Positions 13,317-22,940 of a stretch of DNA of 23,398 nucleotides are shown here, in pieces. This DNA comes from an uncultured Eggerthellaceae bacterium. GTDB taxonomy: Bacteria > Actinomycetota > Coriobacteriia > Coriobacteriales > Eggerthellaceae. The translations under genes were made by a program, and so were the position numbers. Each line of letters starts with the position of its first letter. Position 1 is the first letter of the stretch. The stretch is from the NCBI GenBank assembly GCA_910588905.1, contig CAJURZ010000026.1:1-23398 (forward strand), read 5' to 3'. Under the pieces are notes generated by a model. The model saw nothing but the letters and a program-made list of their open reading frames with translations, had not been told where the DNA came from and did no database searches.

Positions 13317-16300
13317 ATGGTGTCTGCGATGAAGACGGCTCTTCATAAGCTCATAGCGCTGATCACTGCCGTGTGCCTGTGCACCTCCATGGTGCCGGCC
13401 ACGGCTTTCGGTGCGAACTCGAACTATACGGATGGGAGCAGCGCCTCGGGCCTGCAGACCTTCCAACCTGGAGCAGAGATAGACGGGCAGAAGACAGCCA
13501 CGGCCACCTCTGACGTTTCGTTCTTTCTGCGTGATGAGAACTTCACGTTCAAGGATGTGACTGAAAGCCGCAACTTCACTAACCCTCAGCAGGCCATTGA
13601 CCTCACGGCTTCAGGGGCTACCGGCCAGAATGCTGGCCCGCTTACCGCTACCTTCGCTGGGACAGAGGGTACCTATGAATACCTGTGGACGGTGGTGGAG
13701 GTTGACTACGATGAGGATGGCAATGAAGTAGAGAAGCCTCACGCTACCACCGCTACCTTCACCGGCCCCAGCAATGACCCGAATGCCGGCGGTACCTTCG
13801 GCACCATAGACGAAGAGGGCAACCGCGTAGGGGATTTCGTCAAAGGCACGGTGACCACCAACGCTACTTTCACCCATTCCATCACGGCGGCCGACGGCCT
13901 AGAGCAGGATAAGACCTACCGCTACACCCTCTACATTGCCACTGACAGCCCCACGCGTATGGAAGCCCGGGCGCAGATGCTGGTGACCATCTATGAGGGC
14001 TACAAGCTGATGTCTTTGTATGTAGAGGGCAACGGTAGCCTGCCCCCCAGCGTGCGGGGTTCCCTATTCACCCAGGGCCTGCCGGCGCCCATCATGCCTT
14101 CGCTCTCTTCAGACACGGTGGCCAACACGGATCCTGTCTACAACAAGCTGACCCAGGCGGCCGCTCCGTCCCAGGCTATCACGGATCCCCTGAAGCTGGT
14201 GCTGACTGACCTGGAAGACAAGCCTGCTGATAAGGATGCCTACATCGGAGAGCTCAAGGTGAACTTGCCCTTGACCAACGAGAACTTCGCAGATCTCAAA
14301 GAGGGCGACACCGTTTCCGTCTTCCACTATGACCCGGCTACGGGGGAAGTGAAAGAACGCGTAGCCAATGTAGTGCGCCAGAAGGATGCTAACGGCAACG
14401 ATGTAGCTGACTCAGAGGGCAACCCGGTGCTGGTGGCCCAGCTGGGCATCACGGGCGGCTCCACTGCCTTGGGCACCTTCGCCGTGGGCTATAAGGTAGA
14501 AGCCGGTACATTCAATGTGCAATCATCAGCCGGTGAGGGGGGCACCATCTCCCCTGCGGGCTCCAACAGCTACCCCGTGCCCAGTACAGAGGTGGCCGAA
14601 GGGGACCCGGCCTGGCCCTCATTCATCCTATATCCCTTGGATGGGTACCGGATCAAGGGTGTGGCTCTCACGCGCAATGGCACGACGGTAGCCACGGCCG
14701 AGGGCAGTTTGGTGGGCAACACCTTCACCTTCAGTCCCGAGCTGTATACCATCAACCGGGGAGAGAACTGGACCATCGAGGCTCAGTTCGAAAAGCCCAC
14801 GGGCCTAGAAGAGAAGTACTCCGTTACGGGTACCCTGCAGGGCGTAGGCAATCCGGGTACCATGACCTTCGCCTCTGCTGCGCCTAATCTGAATCCGGTG
14901 GAAGTGGCTATGGGCCAGACGCGGCCGGATACAGGCGAAGAGCTCATCTTGATGCCGTCTTCGGCTGGGGTGAACGTCACCTTCAACCCGGGGCCTGGGC
15001 ACCGTCTGAAGAGCTTCACCATCAATGGCATCCCCTATAGCGTGAATGGTTCTAGCTACTACATCAGCGTGCTGGATCAGAACATGGACTTGGTGGCGGA
15101 ATACGAGGCGGGTTTGCCGCCCACCGCTGAGATGCGTCGGGTTGATTTCGAAGTGGACGGCGGCGAGAACGGTCACGGCACCATTGCGCTTGATGATGGT
15201 TCCTTCGGCACCTCTGGCAGCCGGGAAGTGAACTTCGGTGGCTCTACCACCCTTACCCTGAAGCCGGATGAGCAGTACATGGTGTCCAAGGTGATGGCCT
15301 ACAACCTTAACGACAACGGCAACCCCATCACTCCGGGTACAGCGCTGACCAGCGTGCAAGACCAGACGAACCAAGAGGTCTACAACCTCCCGGTCAACAA
15401 CGTGCTGCAGAACATGAAGATCGTGGTGACGTTCACCATGTCCAGCGCCACCGTCACGGTGACCAACCTGAAGGCGGCAGAGGCACCGAACGCCGTTGAT
15501 CCCTCTGGCCCCGTGAAATTGGAACTGGGCGTTCTGAAGACCATTACCATCACGCCCCCGGCGAATTACACCGTGGGGGCTATCACCTATGATGGCGCCG
15601 AAGTGCCCAAGCAAACCTACCTCAACAGCCATGATAACGGTGCCTACTACACCATCAATCTGGTGCGGGCGGATCATCGGGACCCGTCCTATGGCAACGC
15701 TTGGTACGTGGATAAGGCCACGGGCACGCTGACCATAGACTTCGACCCGGTCACGCCCCCGGCGCCCTCCTATGTGAACATCAACACTCACGTGGCAGAC
15801 CCGGGCGGCGGTAGCATCACTCCCAGCCAGAAGGTGCTCACGGGCCAAGATGTTGATCTGTTCTTCTTCCCGGATGATGGCAAGACCATCGGCACGGTCA
15901 CGGTGGATGGCACTGATGTGACTACGGCGGTAGATCAGAATGCTGGCAAGTTGACCCTTCAGAATGTGGTGCAATCCCATGATGTGATCGTCACCTTCAT
16001 TGACGGCGATTCGCCTCTGGCGGGGAAGAAGCGTTACACCATCCATCCCTCTTCGGGAATCGGCGGCTCTGTCTCCCCTCAGGAGCCGGTGCTGGTCTAC
16101 GAAGGGCAGACCCAGAAGTTCTCCTTCATTCCCTCCACGGGCTATGAGCTGTCTACCATCCGCGTGGACGGCAATCAGATAGATATCAAGACCGACCCAT
16201 CCTACGACAAGGACTTGCTTACTTATACCCTGGAGCCTACGGGCGATAAGACAGATATCAACTTGGTGGGCACGTTCTCGCCGACGGATATATCCGGGGA

Positions 16301-19300
16301 TGAGAAGCCCACCTACACGGTGGATATCAGTGGTGGCCCCAACGGTACGGTGAGCCCTTCCGGGCTGATCACCGTGGCACGCGGTTCTGTGCAGGCCATC
16401 ACCTTGATCCCGGATGATGGTTACCATGTGAGTAAGATCTGGCAGGGTAAGAAGAATGAAGACGGCACTGAGGGTGACCTCCAGAACATGGTCGGTGGCC
16501 TGACGAATGGCGTGTACACCCTGTGGGACGTGCAAGCGGATATGGTTATCAAGGTCGAATTCGCTGAGGGTAAAGATGACAGCCAGCCCTCCACGGATGA
16601 GGACAACCTGATTCGGTTGGGGCTCAAGAATGTAGCCATTGGCGCTGGTGTGACGGTGACCCCCGCTGTGGAAGGGTCTGTCTTCTATAAGGAAGCGGGC
16701 ACCAACCACGCCAACGTGGCAGCTGATTTCACCATCCAGGTGGCTGCTGGGTATAAGCTGGGCACCATCCTGCTGAATGATGTTGAGGTGAAAGCTACAG
16801 AGGTAGAACCCGGGGTGTATCACCTGACCATCCCGAAGGAGAGCATCACCCAGGATATGTATCTTTCAGTGAGCGCGAGCCCGGAGACGCCATCCACGGA
16901 AACGGTGGATATGAAATCCATCACCTTGGAGGTCACGGGCAACGGCACCGTGTCTCCTTCCGGGTCTCCCTTCGGCTCAACAGATAACGTGGTCCGCGTG
17001 GCTACGGGCACCTCTCAAACGTTCAGCTTCATCCCGGAGCCGGGCAATACGCTCAGCACGGTGAAGGTGAACAACAAGGTGGTCAGCGCCGAGAAGATGG
17101 AGATCACCCAAGACGGCCAGACGGTGGTCAGCTACTACTACACCTTCCCGGCCGTCAATCAGGACACGCGCCTTGAGGTCACCTTCGTGGAAGACCCGAA
17201 TGCCCTGCCGCCCATCAAGCCCTACACCGTTTCGGTCACCCATGTGCCGGGAGACAACAACCAGGTGAACGGCTTCTACTCCATTGGCACGGGCTCCAGT
17301 GCGGCGAAGGTGCTGCCGGGCATGAGCCTGGGTATCACGTTCCAGCCTGCCCCGGGCTATGAGACTCACGTATACAAGGGCTCCGGCAAGGATGATTGCA
17401 CGGCAGCCAATGAGGTGACCTCTGAACTTACGAGCGGAACGTTGACCGTTGGTCCGGTTGAATCAGACCTGCAGTATGTGGTGTGGTTCCAGCCCATCGG
17501 CCAGGCTGTGGTGTATCATACGGTAACGGCCATGGAGGCTGAGAACGGCTCCATCCAGCCCTCGGGGCGCTCCACCGTTGTAGATGGTGCTGAGAAGACG
17601 TTCACATTGGTGGGGGATACGGACGGCACTGATACCTACGTGCCGGACAAGGTATACATCACTCGCGGTGGCGGAGAGCGCACGGAGGTATGGGCCTTCG
17701 GCACGGGTACCGATGTGGTGATAGACGCTACCAACCAGACGATTACCATCAAGAACATCAAGGAAGACGTGGTGATAGAGGCCGAGTTCAAGCCAGGCAC
17801 CCCGGCTGCCACCTTTATTCCCATCAAGCTGGTGGCGGGCACGGGAGGTAGCTTCGGCGAAACTGATTACCAGGCTGCTGCTGGTAGCACGACTCAGGTC
17901 ACCATCATGCCCAATGCTGGCTACAAGCTGAAGACCCTCACGAACACCGTGGGAACGGGTGCCGCCCAGGACGTCACGGCTGATGTGAAGGATGGCACCT
18001 ACAGCTTCACGGTGACCTCAGATCCGTTAGGACACGTGATAGAGGCTACCTTCGAAAAGGATGAGGCTCCGGGTCCGCCTAAGGATTTCTATAACGTATT
18101 CATCAACCCGGGGGCCCATGGCACCACTTCTCCGGTGGGCATGGTTTCCGTGCCTGCGGGCGGCTCAGCTTATTTCTCCATCATCCCTGATGAGGGCTAT
18201 AAGGTGCGCCAGATCGTGCTGACCAGCGACAGTAACCCCTCGGGCACTGTCAAGGAAGGCCATAAGTTCTCCTATTTCCTTGCGGATGTCAAAGAGGATA
18301 CGAACATCATCGTCGAGTTCGAACCCCTGGCCAATGGCGAGACTCTTACCTACCCCTCTTTCTATACCATCAAAGCTGACACCTCACCCAACGGTGCCGT
18401 GTCCCCTGCGGGAGAGGTACAGGTGGCTGAGGGGGAAATGGCTGCGTTCTACTTTGCGCCTGATAAAGGCTACAAACTGAGCTACTTGGTGGTAGACGGC
18501 GAAGATTTGCCACCAAGCGCTTTGAACGCTGCAGGGCAGTACTGCTTCTCCAACGTGAAGGCCGACCACACTATCCAGGGCGTGTTCTGCTCTGAGGATG
18601 AGACGGGGGCGGAGTTCGCCACGGTGAATGCAGCCACTGCAGGAGGCGGTACCGTTACACCTACAGGGGCAAAGCTGGTGCGAAAGGGCACCAATGCCAG
18701 CTTCACCGTAGCAGCCATGTTCGGTTACAAGCTGGATGACATCCAGCTCACCTACGGAGAGACGGGCACCCCCGAGAGCATCTTCCCTGACGCTGCAGGC
18801 GGCGGTAAAGACACCGGCAACCTGTCCAATGCCAAGGTGGAGTGGGCCAACGGCAAGCTCACGCTGAAGAACGTCCAGGAAGACATCGGCTTGAATGCCG
18901 TCTTCTCCAAGAAGGACACCACGGGCGAAGAGCCGGTGGAGTACTCCACTATCAAGATGACCGTTGGTCCGAATGGCAGCACATCGTTGGCTCAAGGGCC
19001 GAACGTGATAGAGGCGCTGCCCGTGGATGGTTCCATGAATGTGTCCGTCATCCCGGATGAGGGCTACGCGGTGGACTATGTGAAGATCACCCCGGCCTCA
19101 GGGCCCGTGCGTAACCTTACGGGGGACCAAGCCAAGGCTGTCTGGACCAATGGCTACTTCACGCTGTCCGCTACGGATGTGAATTACGAGTGCTCCGTTG
19201 AGGTGGCGTTCCGGAAGCAGACCGCCCAAGAAGAGCAGGATATCCAAGACGGTACGCTGAAGCCGGCTGAGTATCGCACCATCGTGGCTACGAAGACGGG

Positions 19301-22300
19301 TCGTGGCACCATCACTCCCAGCGGGACGGTGAAGGTGTCTGTAACGGCATCCATCATGTTCTCCATGATCCCAAATGAGGGTTATGAGCTCTCCGGGTTG
19401 ACGGTGAATGGCAACGATGAACTGGGAAGTTTGGGAGAGAAGCGCTCCTACACCTTCCCGGCCGGGAAAGATGATGGCACCATTGAAGCGGCTTTCAGTC
19501 AGACTCCTGGTCCTGATCAGGGCATCAGCTATCTGTTGCAGGCCCGCACTTCGGGTACGGGCGGTGCTGGCGGTTCGGTATCCGTAGCGGAGCAGAAGAT
19601 CCTTGCGGGAGGTAACGGTATCGTGTACTTCCTGCCCAACGCTGACTCGAAGCTGGTCAAGGTGGGCGTGAAGGTAGGCACGGGCGAAGAGGTGTTCTAC
19701 AACCAAGAGACGTTGTCCTACCAGGTGAATGGCATTACGGCTGATACGGTGGTGACCGGCTATTTCGAGCTGGGCGAATCTCCCATCAAGCCGGTGGTGA
19801 AGGATATGAACATCACTGTGGCTCCCAGTGGCGGTGGTACGGTGAGCCCCTCCGGTACGCCGGCGGCCAAGGTGCCCGCTGGGTCCATACAGATCATCAA
19901 CTTGTTCCCGGATGCGGGTTATGAAGTCAACTTCATCGTGGTGAATGGCAAGGCGAACTATATAGATGCCAACCTTCGGAGCTATTCGGTGCTGGCTGAC
20001 CGCAATGAGGATGCCACCAACGTAGAGGTCTATTACAAGAAGGTGGAGGGCGAACCCACAGATGTGACGGTCACCACCAAGGTATCCGCCACGGTGAATG
20101 GCTCTGTGTCTGGAGCAGGTGGTGCCCAAGTGTGGCCTGCTACCCAAACGGTGCCTGCGGGTACGCCGGTCACGTTCTACGTGAAGCCAGACGAGGGTAA
20201 GACCATCTATGCCGTGTATGTGACTAAAGACGGCAAGAAGCACTACATCGCGTTCCGCGGCGTGACCGGTGCGGGCTCTGAGAAGATTCCCAGCGATCAG
20301 CTGAATTGGTCGAACCTTGGGCGGGATGGTCAGACAAGCGGCGTGGCCGGAGAAGAGCGTGCGGCTGCCGCAGCGGGGCTCTATGCTGGCGGCGCTGTAG
20401 CAGCTCCTGCAATGTATCGGGGCGGGGCCGGCTTAACTACAGCAGCGGCCATACCTGATTCCATAGACTATGGTGAAAATGGCCCGGTAACAACATCTCC
20501 CGATGGGAAATACTACGAGATGTATGAGATCACGCTTCCTCCGGAGTTGTTGGAACAGCTGATGGACCCGGATACCGGTGAGATCAACATCGATGTGGAG
20601 ATGCGGGACATCGATAAGAATGACGTTCCCTTCGATTTCATCACCACCACGGTCTATGAAGTGAACATCGATGCAGGCACCGGTGGTATGGCTGAACCCT
20701 TCGGCAAGGGCATCATGGCCTGGGGCGCTTCCCAGAACATCCGTGTGACCACCTTCGGTGGCTACTACCTGGAGAGCATCACGCGCACCTATACCTACGA
20801 GACGGGCAACCCCGTGACCGAGGACATTACCCATCTGTATAAGGGGAATGCATCCCTGGGCAACCTGATGGTCACGTTCGGCGATGGTTCTGGGTATGAT
20901 CCAGATAACCCAGGTTCCGGCCGGGAGCCTCTATCCATGGACATCAATGTGTCCTTCAAGCGTCAGGGAGAGGCCTCCTTCGTGCACTTAGGCATGGGGA
21001 GCGTGACCGGCCCCGCAGGCCCCGGCGGTGCTATGGTGGACATCAAAGACAAGATCAAGGTAGAGCCGTATACCATCGATCCTGTCACGGGCATGCTGTT
21101 GGGTCCGGATGGCAAACTGGCCAACTTCGACCGTGATCTAACGGGCAACGGTACCCCCACCACCTTCACCTTCGAGCCGGATTCCAGCCTGAAGGGCCCG
21201 AATGGCCGTCCCCTCATCGTGGATACGGTGTACTACAACGGCCAACCGGTTCATGTGGAGCCGGGTACCAATACAGCCAGCGTCCAGCTGACCGCTAACG
21301 GCAAGTTCGACGTGACCTACCGAGAGGCCGATGAAGGTGAAGTGCCTCCTGAGGTCAAGACGTACACCGCTACCGGTACCGTTGGCAGCGGGCAAGGTAC
21401 GGTGACCAGCGTGCATGTGGTCAAGGAAGGTCAGACGGCCCAGATTGGCTACAAGCCTGATGAGGGCTGGATGCTGGATCAAGAGGCCAGCTATGACGAA
21501 TACGCCGATGATGACGGCGTGGTGCGCAAGCATCCCCTGGAGGCAGCTGGCCTGGCCAATGATGAGGGTGTGTACAACATCTTCAACATGGACCGTGATC
21601 ACAACGTGGTGCTGGTCTTCGTGGAGGCCGTTGAGGTTACCTTGAAGTGGAACAATGAGGGCGGCTACGTCATGCCGAACACCCAGCTTGGCGGCTCTCT
21701 CGTTTGGGCGAAGGGCAAGCCGCTGCCGGTAGTGGTAGCCCCCTACGTGCAATTCGACGTAGAGAGCCTGACGGTGGCAGCTGCTGGTAATGAAGACAAT
21801 GTGACGGGCAGTTTGGCTCAGACCGAAGCTGCGCGTCAGAGCCTACACAACAAGATGGCTGAAGAAGGCTTGAGCTATCGGGTGCAGAATTTCACGGCTG
21901 GCGCGGGCGTGCAGGGAGCTACTGCCGCAGCGAGCGAGGTGCAAGAGCAGGCCGTCCAGCCTCTTGTCCAGGCTGAGCGGGCAGAGAATGGCACGTTCTA
22001 CGGAGCAGCGCCAAAGGCTTCTACCAACGAAGCCAAGCCCACTGCGCACTTCAACTACGCGTACAGTTACACGGCACCCATCATGTCCAGCACGGACATA
22101 CGGGCAACCTGGACCAAGCAAGCTGAACCGCCCGTGCAAACCCATAGGGTGACTGCCTCTGCCATTGCTGACAGCAGTGGGAATCCTCACGGATACGTTG
22201 ATCCCACCGAGGTGGACGTTCCTCATGGCGGTAGCTGCACGTTCAATTTCTTCCCTGACGAGGGATATCAGGTGGTGCTCCTTGAGATTGACGGGCGCGT

Positions 22301-22556
22301 GATACCCTATAGCTCCACGAGTTATACGGTCACCAATGTCACTGGTCCCATGAGTATCCGCGTGGGATTCTCGGTCGAGTCTCCTAAGGGTGGAAACGAC
22401 GTGGTAGATCGGATGCTACGTACTTTGAAGGCCCTTGCTCAGACGGGCGACCTGACAGCTCCGCTAGTGGGTGGTTTGGTGCTGATAGCGGTGATAGGCT
22501 TCACGGGCGCGGCCATCTCCAGCCGTCGCTCCCGGCGGAAGCAACACCAGGCATAG
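13317..22556 (+). CDS. Giant wall-anchored adhesin-like protein with divergent InlB-B-type repeats
   Basis: 3079 residues. A signal peptide (core MKTALHKLIALITAVCLCTS, from Met5) leads to a unique N-terminal region of about 360 residues. From about residue 398 to 3025 come roughly 25 modules of 85-110 residues following the pattern aromatic-T-V...GGTVSPSG...V..G....F.F.PDEGY.....V.G...YTF.NV..D..I.V.F, which fits the divergent InlB B-repeat (beta-grasp-like) family. The C-terminus is a sorting signal: LAQTGD (3040-3045), a hydrophobic helix and RRSRRKQ. A sortase should cleave after Thr and join the protein to peptidoglycan. Likely role: adhesion or a surface stalk; ligand unknown. Two modules carry long inserts, about residues 2335-2445 (Ala-rich start) and 2830-2920. 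Start uncertain: ATG 13317, GTG 13320 or ATG 13329 all follow AGAAGGA; 13329 gives the neatest signal peptide. No sortase gene is in the window. Confidence 0.9.
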   Translation: MVSAMKTALHKLIALITAVCLCTSMVPATAFGANSNYTDGSSASGLQTFQPGAEIDGQKTATATSDVSFFLRDENFTFKDVTESRNFTNPQQAIDLTASGATGQNAGPLTATFAGTEGTYEYLWTVVEVDYDEDGNEVEKPHATTATFTGPSNDPNAGGTFGTIDEEGNRVGDFVKGTVTTNATFTHSITAADGLEQDKTYRYTLYIATDSPTRMEARAQMLVTIYEGYKLMSLYVEGNGSLPPSVRGSLFTQGLPAPIMPSLSSDTVANTDPVYNKLTQAAAPSQAITDPLKLVLTDLEDKPADKDAYIGELKVNLPLTNENFADLKEGDTVSVFHYDPATGEVKERVANVVRQKDANGNDVADSEGNPVLVAQLGITGGSTALGTFAVGYKVEAGTFNVQSSAGEGGTISPAGSNSYPVPSTEVAEGDPAWPSFILYPLDGYRIKGVALTRNGTTVATAEGSLVGNTFTFSPELYTINRGENWTIEAQFEKPTGLEEKYSVTGTLQGVGNPGTMTFASAAPNLNPVEVAMGQTRPDTGEELILMPSSAGVNVTFNPGPGHRLKSFTINGIPYSVNGSSYYISVLDQNMDLVAEYEAGLPPTAEMRRVDFEVDGGENGHGTIALDDGSFGTSGSREVNFGGSTTLTLKPDEQYMVSKVMAYNLNDNGNPITPGTALTSVQDQTNQEVYNLPVNNVLQNMKIVVTFTMSSATVTVTNLKAAEAPNAVDPSGPVKLELGVLKTITITPPANYTVGAITYDGAEVPKQTYLNSHDNGAYYTINLVRADHRDPSYGNAWYVDKATGTLTIDFDPVTPPAPSYVNINTHVADPGGGSITPSQKVLTGQDVDLFFFPDDGKTIGTVTVDGTDVTTAVDQNAGKLTLQNVVQSHDVIVTFIDGDSPLAGKKRYTIHPSSGIGGSVSPQEPVLVYEGQTQKFSFIPSTGYELSTIRVDGNQIDIKTDPSYDKDLLTYTLEPTGDKTDINLVGTFSPTDISGDEKPTYTVDISGGPNGTVSPSGLITVARGSVQAITLIPDDGYHVSKIWQGKKNEDGTEGDLQNMVGGLTNGVYTLWDVQADMVIKVEFAEGKDDSQPSTDEDNLIRLGLKNVAIGAGVTVTPAVEGSVFYKEAGTNHANVAADFTIQVAAGYKLGTILLNDVEVKATEVEPGVYHLTIPKESITQDMYLSVSASPETPSTETVDMKSITLEVTGNGTVSPSGSPFGSTDNVVRVATGTSQTFSFIPEPGNTLSTVKVNNKVVSAEKMEITQDGQTVVSYYYTFPAVNQDTRLEVTFVEDPNALPPIKPYTVSVTHVPGDNNQVNGFYSIGTGSSAAKVLPGMSLGITFQPAPGYETHVYKGSGKDDCTAANEVTSELTSGTLTVGPVESDLQYVVWFQPIGQAVVYHTVTAMEAENGSIQPSGRSTVVDGAEKTFTLVGDTDGTDTYVPDKVYITRGGGERTEVWAFGTGTDVVIDATNQTITIKNIKEDVVIEAEFKPGTPAATFIPIKLVAGTGGSFGETDYQAAAGSTTQVTIMPNAGYKLKTLTNTVGTGAAQDVTADVKDGTYSFTVTSDPLGHVIEATFEKDEAPGPPKDFYNVFINPGAHGTTSPVGMVSVPAGGSAYFSIIPDEGYKVRQIVLTSDSNPSGTVKEGHKFSYFLADVKEDTNIIVEFEPLANGETLTYPSFYTIKADTSPNGAVSPAGEVQVAEGEMAAFYFAPDKGYKLSYLVVDGEDLPPSALNAAGQYCFSNVKADHTIQGVFCSEDETGAEFATVNAATAGGGTVTPTGAKLVRKGTNASFTVAAMFGYKLDDIQLTYGETGTPESIFPDAAGGGKDTGNLSNAKVEWANGKLTLKNVQEDIGLNAVFSKKDTTGEEPVEYSTIKMTVGPNGSTSLAQGPNVIEALPVDGSMNVSVIPDEGYAVDYVKITPASGPVRNLTGDQAKAVWTNGYFTLSATDVNYECSVEVAFRKQTAQEEQDIQDGTLKPAEYRTIVATKTGRGTITPSGTVKVSVTASIMFSMIPNEGYELSGLTVNGNDELGSLGEKRSYTFPAGKDDGTIEAAFSQTPGPDQGISYLLQARTSGTGGAGGSVSVAEQKILAGGNGIVYFLPNADSKLVKVGVKVGTGEEVFYNQETLSYQVNGITADTVVTGYFELGESPIKPVVKDMNITVAPSGGGTVSPSGTPAAKVPAGSIQIINLFPDAGYEVNFIVVNGKANYIDANLRSYSVLADRNEDATNVEVYYKKVEGEPTDVTVTTKVSATVNGSVSGAGGAQVWPATQTVPAGTPVTFYVKPDEGKTIYAVYVTKDGKKHYIAFRGVTGAGSEKIPSDQLNWSNLGRDGQTSGVAGEERAAAAAGLYAGGAVAAPAMYRGGAGLTTAAAIPDSIDYGENGPVTTSPDGKYYEMYEITLPPELLEQLMDPDTGEINIDVEMRDIDKNDVPFDFITTTVYEVNIDAGTGGMAEPFGKGIMAWGASQNIRVTTFGGYYLESITRTYTYETGNPVTEDITHLYKGNASLGNLMVTFGDGSGYDPDNPGSGREPLSMDINVSFKRQGEASFVHLGMGSVTGPAGPGGAMVDIKDKIKVEPYTIDPVTGMLLGPDGKLANFDRDLTGNGTPTTFTFEPDSSLKGPNGRPLIVDTVYYNGQPVHVEPGTNTASVQLTANGKFDVTYREADEGEVPPEVKTYTATGTVGSGQGTVTSVHVVKEGQTAQIGYKPDEGWMLDQEASYDEYADDDGVVRKHPLEAAGLANDEGVYNIFNMDRDHNVVLVFVEAVEVTLKWNNEGGYVMPNTQLGGSLVWAKGKPLPVVVAPYVQFDVESLTVAAAGNEDNVTGSLAQTEAARQSLHNKMAEEGLSYRVQNFTAGAGVQGATAAASEVQEQAVQPLVQAERAENGTFYGAAPKASTNEAKPTAHFNYAYSYTAPIMSSTDIRATWTKQAEPPVQTHRVTASAIADSSGNPHGYVDPTEVDVPHGGSCTFNFFPDEGYQVVLLEIDGRVIPYSSTSYTVTNVTGPMSIRVGFSVESPKGGNDVVDRMLRTLKALAQTGDLTAPLVGGLVLIAVIGFTGAAISSRRSRRKQHQA
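14509..22392 (+). repeat. Array of ~25 divergent protein repeats inside the adhesin gene
   Basis: Module starts that I place by the aromatic-x-V and GG-x-V-S-P motifs: about 14512, 14815, 15133, 15451, 15772, 16031, 16312, 16609, 16909, 17222, 17509, 17809, 18088, 18361, 18616, 18943, 19273, 19531, 19807, 20065, 20650, 20980, 21364, 21640 and 22144. The modules are strongly diverged from each other at protein and DNA level, so the array is old and not prone to slippage. Boundaries are approximate. Confidence 0.75.
22434..22541 (+). other. C-terminal sortase sorting signal (LAQTGD type)
   Basis: LAQTGD at 22434-22451, then a hydrophobic stretch (LTAPLVGGLVLIAVIGFTGA) and a basic tail RRSRRK. 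The Ala at position 2 instead of Pro matches the LAXTG preference known for actinobacterial class E sortases. Confidence 0.85.
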
Positions 22557-22563
22557 TTTTCCG

Positions 22564-22589
22564 TAGGGGCCGATCATGATCGGCCCCTA
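22564..22589. repeat. Palindromic element copy 12 (perfect)
   Basis: Fully self-complementary over 26 bases: TA, arm GGGGCCGATC, centre AT, arm GATCGGCCCC, TA. The most symmetric copy in the window, 7 bases after the adhesin stop. Confidence 0.9.
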
Positions 22590-22610
22590 TGAATGATGTG
22601 TCAGGTTGTT

Positions 22611-22635
22611 TGTAGGGGCGGATCGTGATCCGCCC
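22611..22635. repeat. Palindromic element copy 13
   Basis: Left flank TGTCAGGTTGTTTGTAG, perfect arms GGGCGGATC (22616-22624) and GATCCGCCC (22627-22635) around GT. It abuts the direct repeat that starts at 22636. Confidence 0.85.
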
Positions 22636-22671
22636 AATGCCGCGCTTCGCGCGGAATGTATGTGCGGCACA
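22636..22671 (+). repeat. 36-base direct repeat, copy A
   Basis: Begins AATGCCGCGCTTCGCG and ends ATGTGCGGCACA; matches 23361-23396 with two differences by eye. Contains a 6-base hairpin CCGCGC / GCGCGG with a TTC loop. Confidence 0.8.
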
Positions 22672-22715
22672 CGTGTCCACCTTGCTCACGGGCCAGATCT
22701 GCCGCCAACCTTAAT

Positions 22716-22740
22716 GGGCCGGCCGAGGTCGGCCCCTACG
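22716..22740. repeat. Palindromic element copy 14
   Basis: Arms GGGCCGGCC and GGTCGGCCC around GA, one wobble-type mismatch, then CTACG. Confidence 0.75.
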
Positions 22741-22786
22741 TGGCATTTCAGCTTTCTATCGGATGAACCAAACATGTCAGGATGTT

Positions 22787-22908
22787 CGTAGGGGCTGATC
22801 TGGATCAGCCCCCCCGTTGCACCCGGATGAATCCCGTACGTCAGATTACCCGGCAATTGCCGCAATGAACATGTTGCGCATGATCTTTGCGCAACGCATA
22901 TTCACACG
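22787..22908 (-). repeat. Composite ~122-base intergenic element (right copy, inverted)
   Basis: Reverse complement of the element at 204-327. It includes the variable palindrome copy 15 (perfect arms GGGGCTGATC / GATCAGCCCC at 22791-22812, centre TG), the link GTTGCACCCGG, the palindrome CGGCAATTGCCG (22851-22862) and the dyad GTTGCGC / GCGCAAC (22873-22895). The two copies differ mostly in the variable core and in a short spacer. Confidence 0.75.
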
Positions 22909-22940
22909 ATGCATGTTCCGTTGTAGATGCACACCAGGTT

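Noticed and set aside
14805..16823. A 672-codon open frame on the minus strand inside the adhesin gene
   Set aside because: It has no family likeness and high His/Arg/Gly content typical of the antisense of biased, high-GC coding sequence. The plus strand frame is clearly real.
21805..21835. LAQTE in the adhesin as a second sorting signal
   Set aside because: It has Glu, not Gly, at position 5, and is followed by polar sequence, not a membrane segment.
204..22908. The inverted composite elements as ends of a 22-kb transposon
   Set aside because: No transposase, no target-site duplication visible, and core housekeeping genes lie between them.
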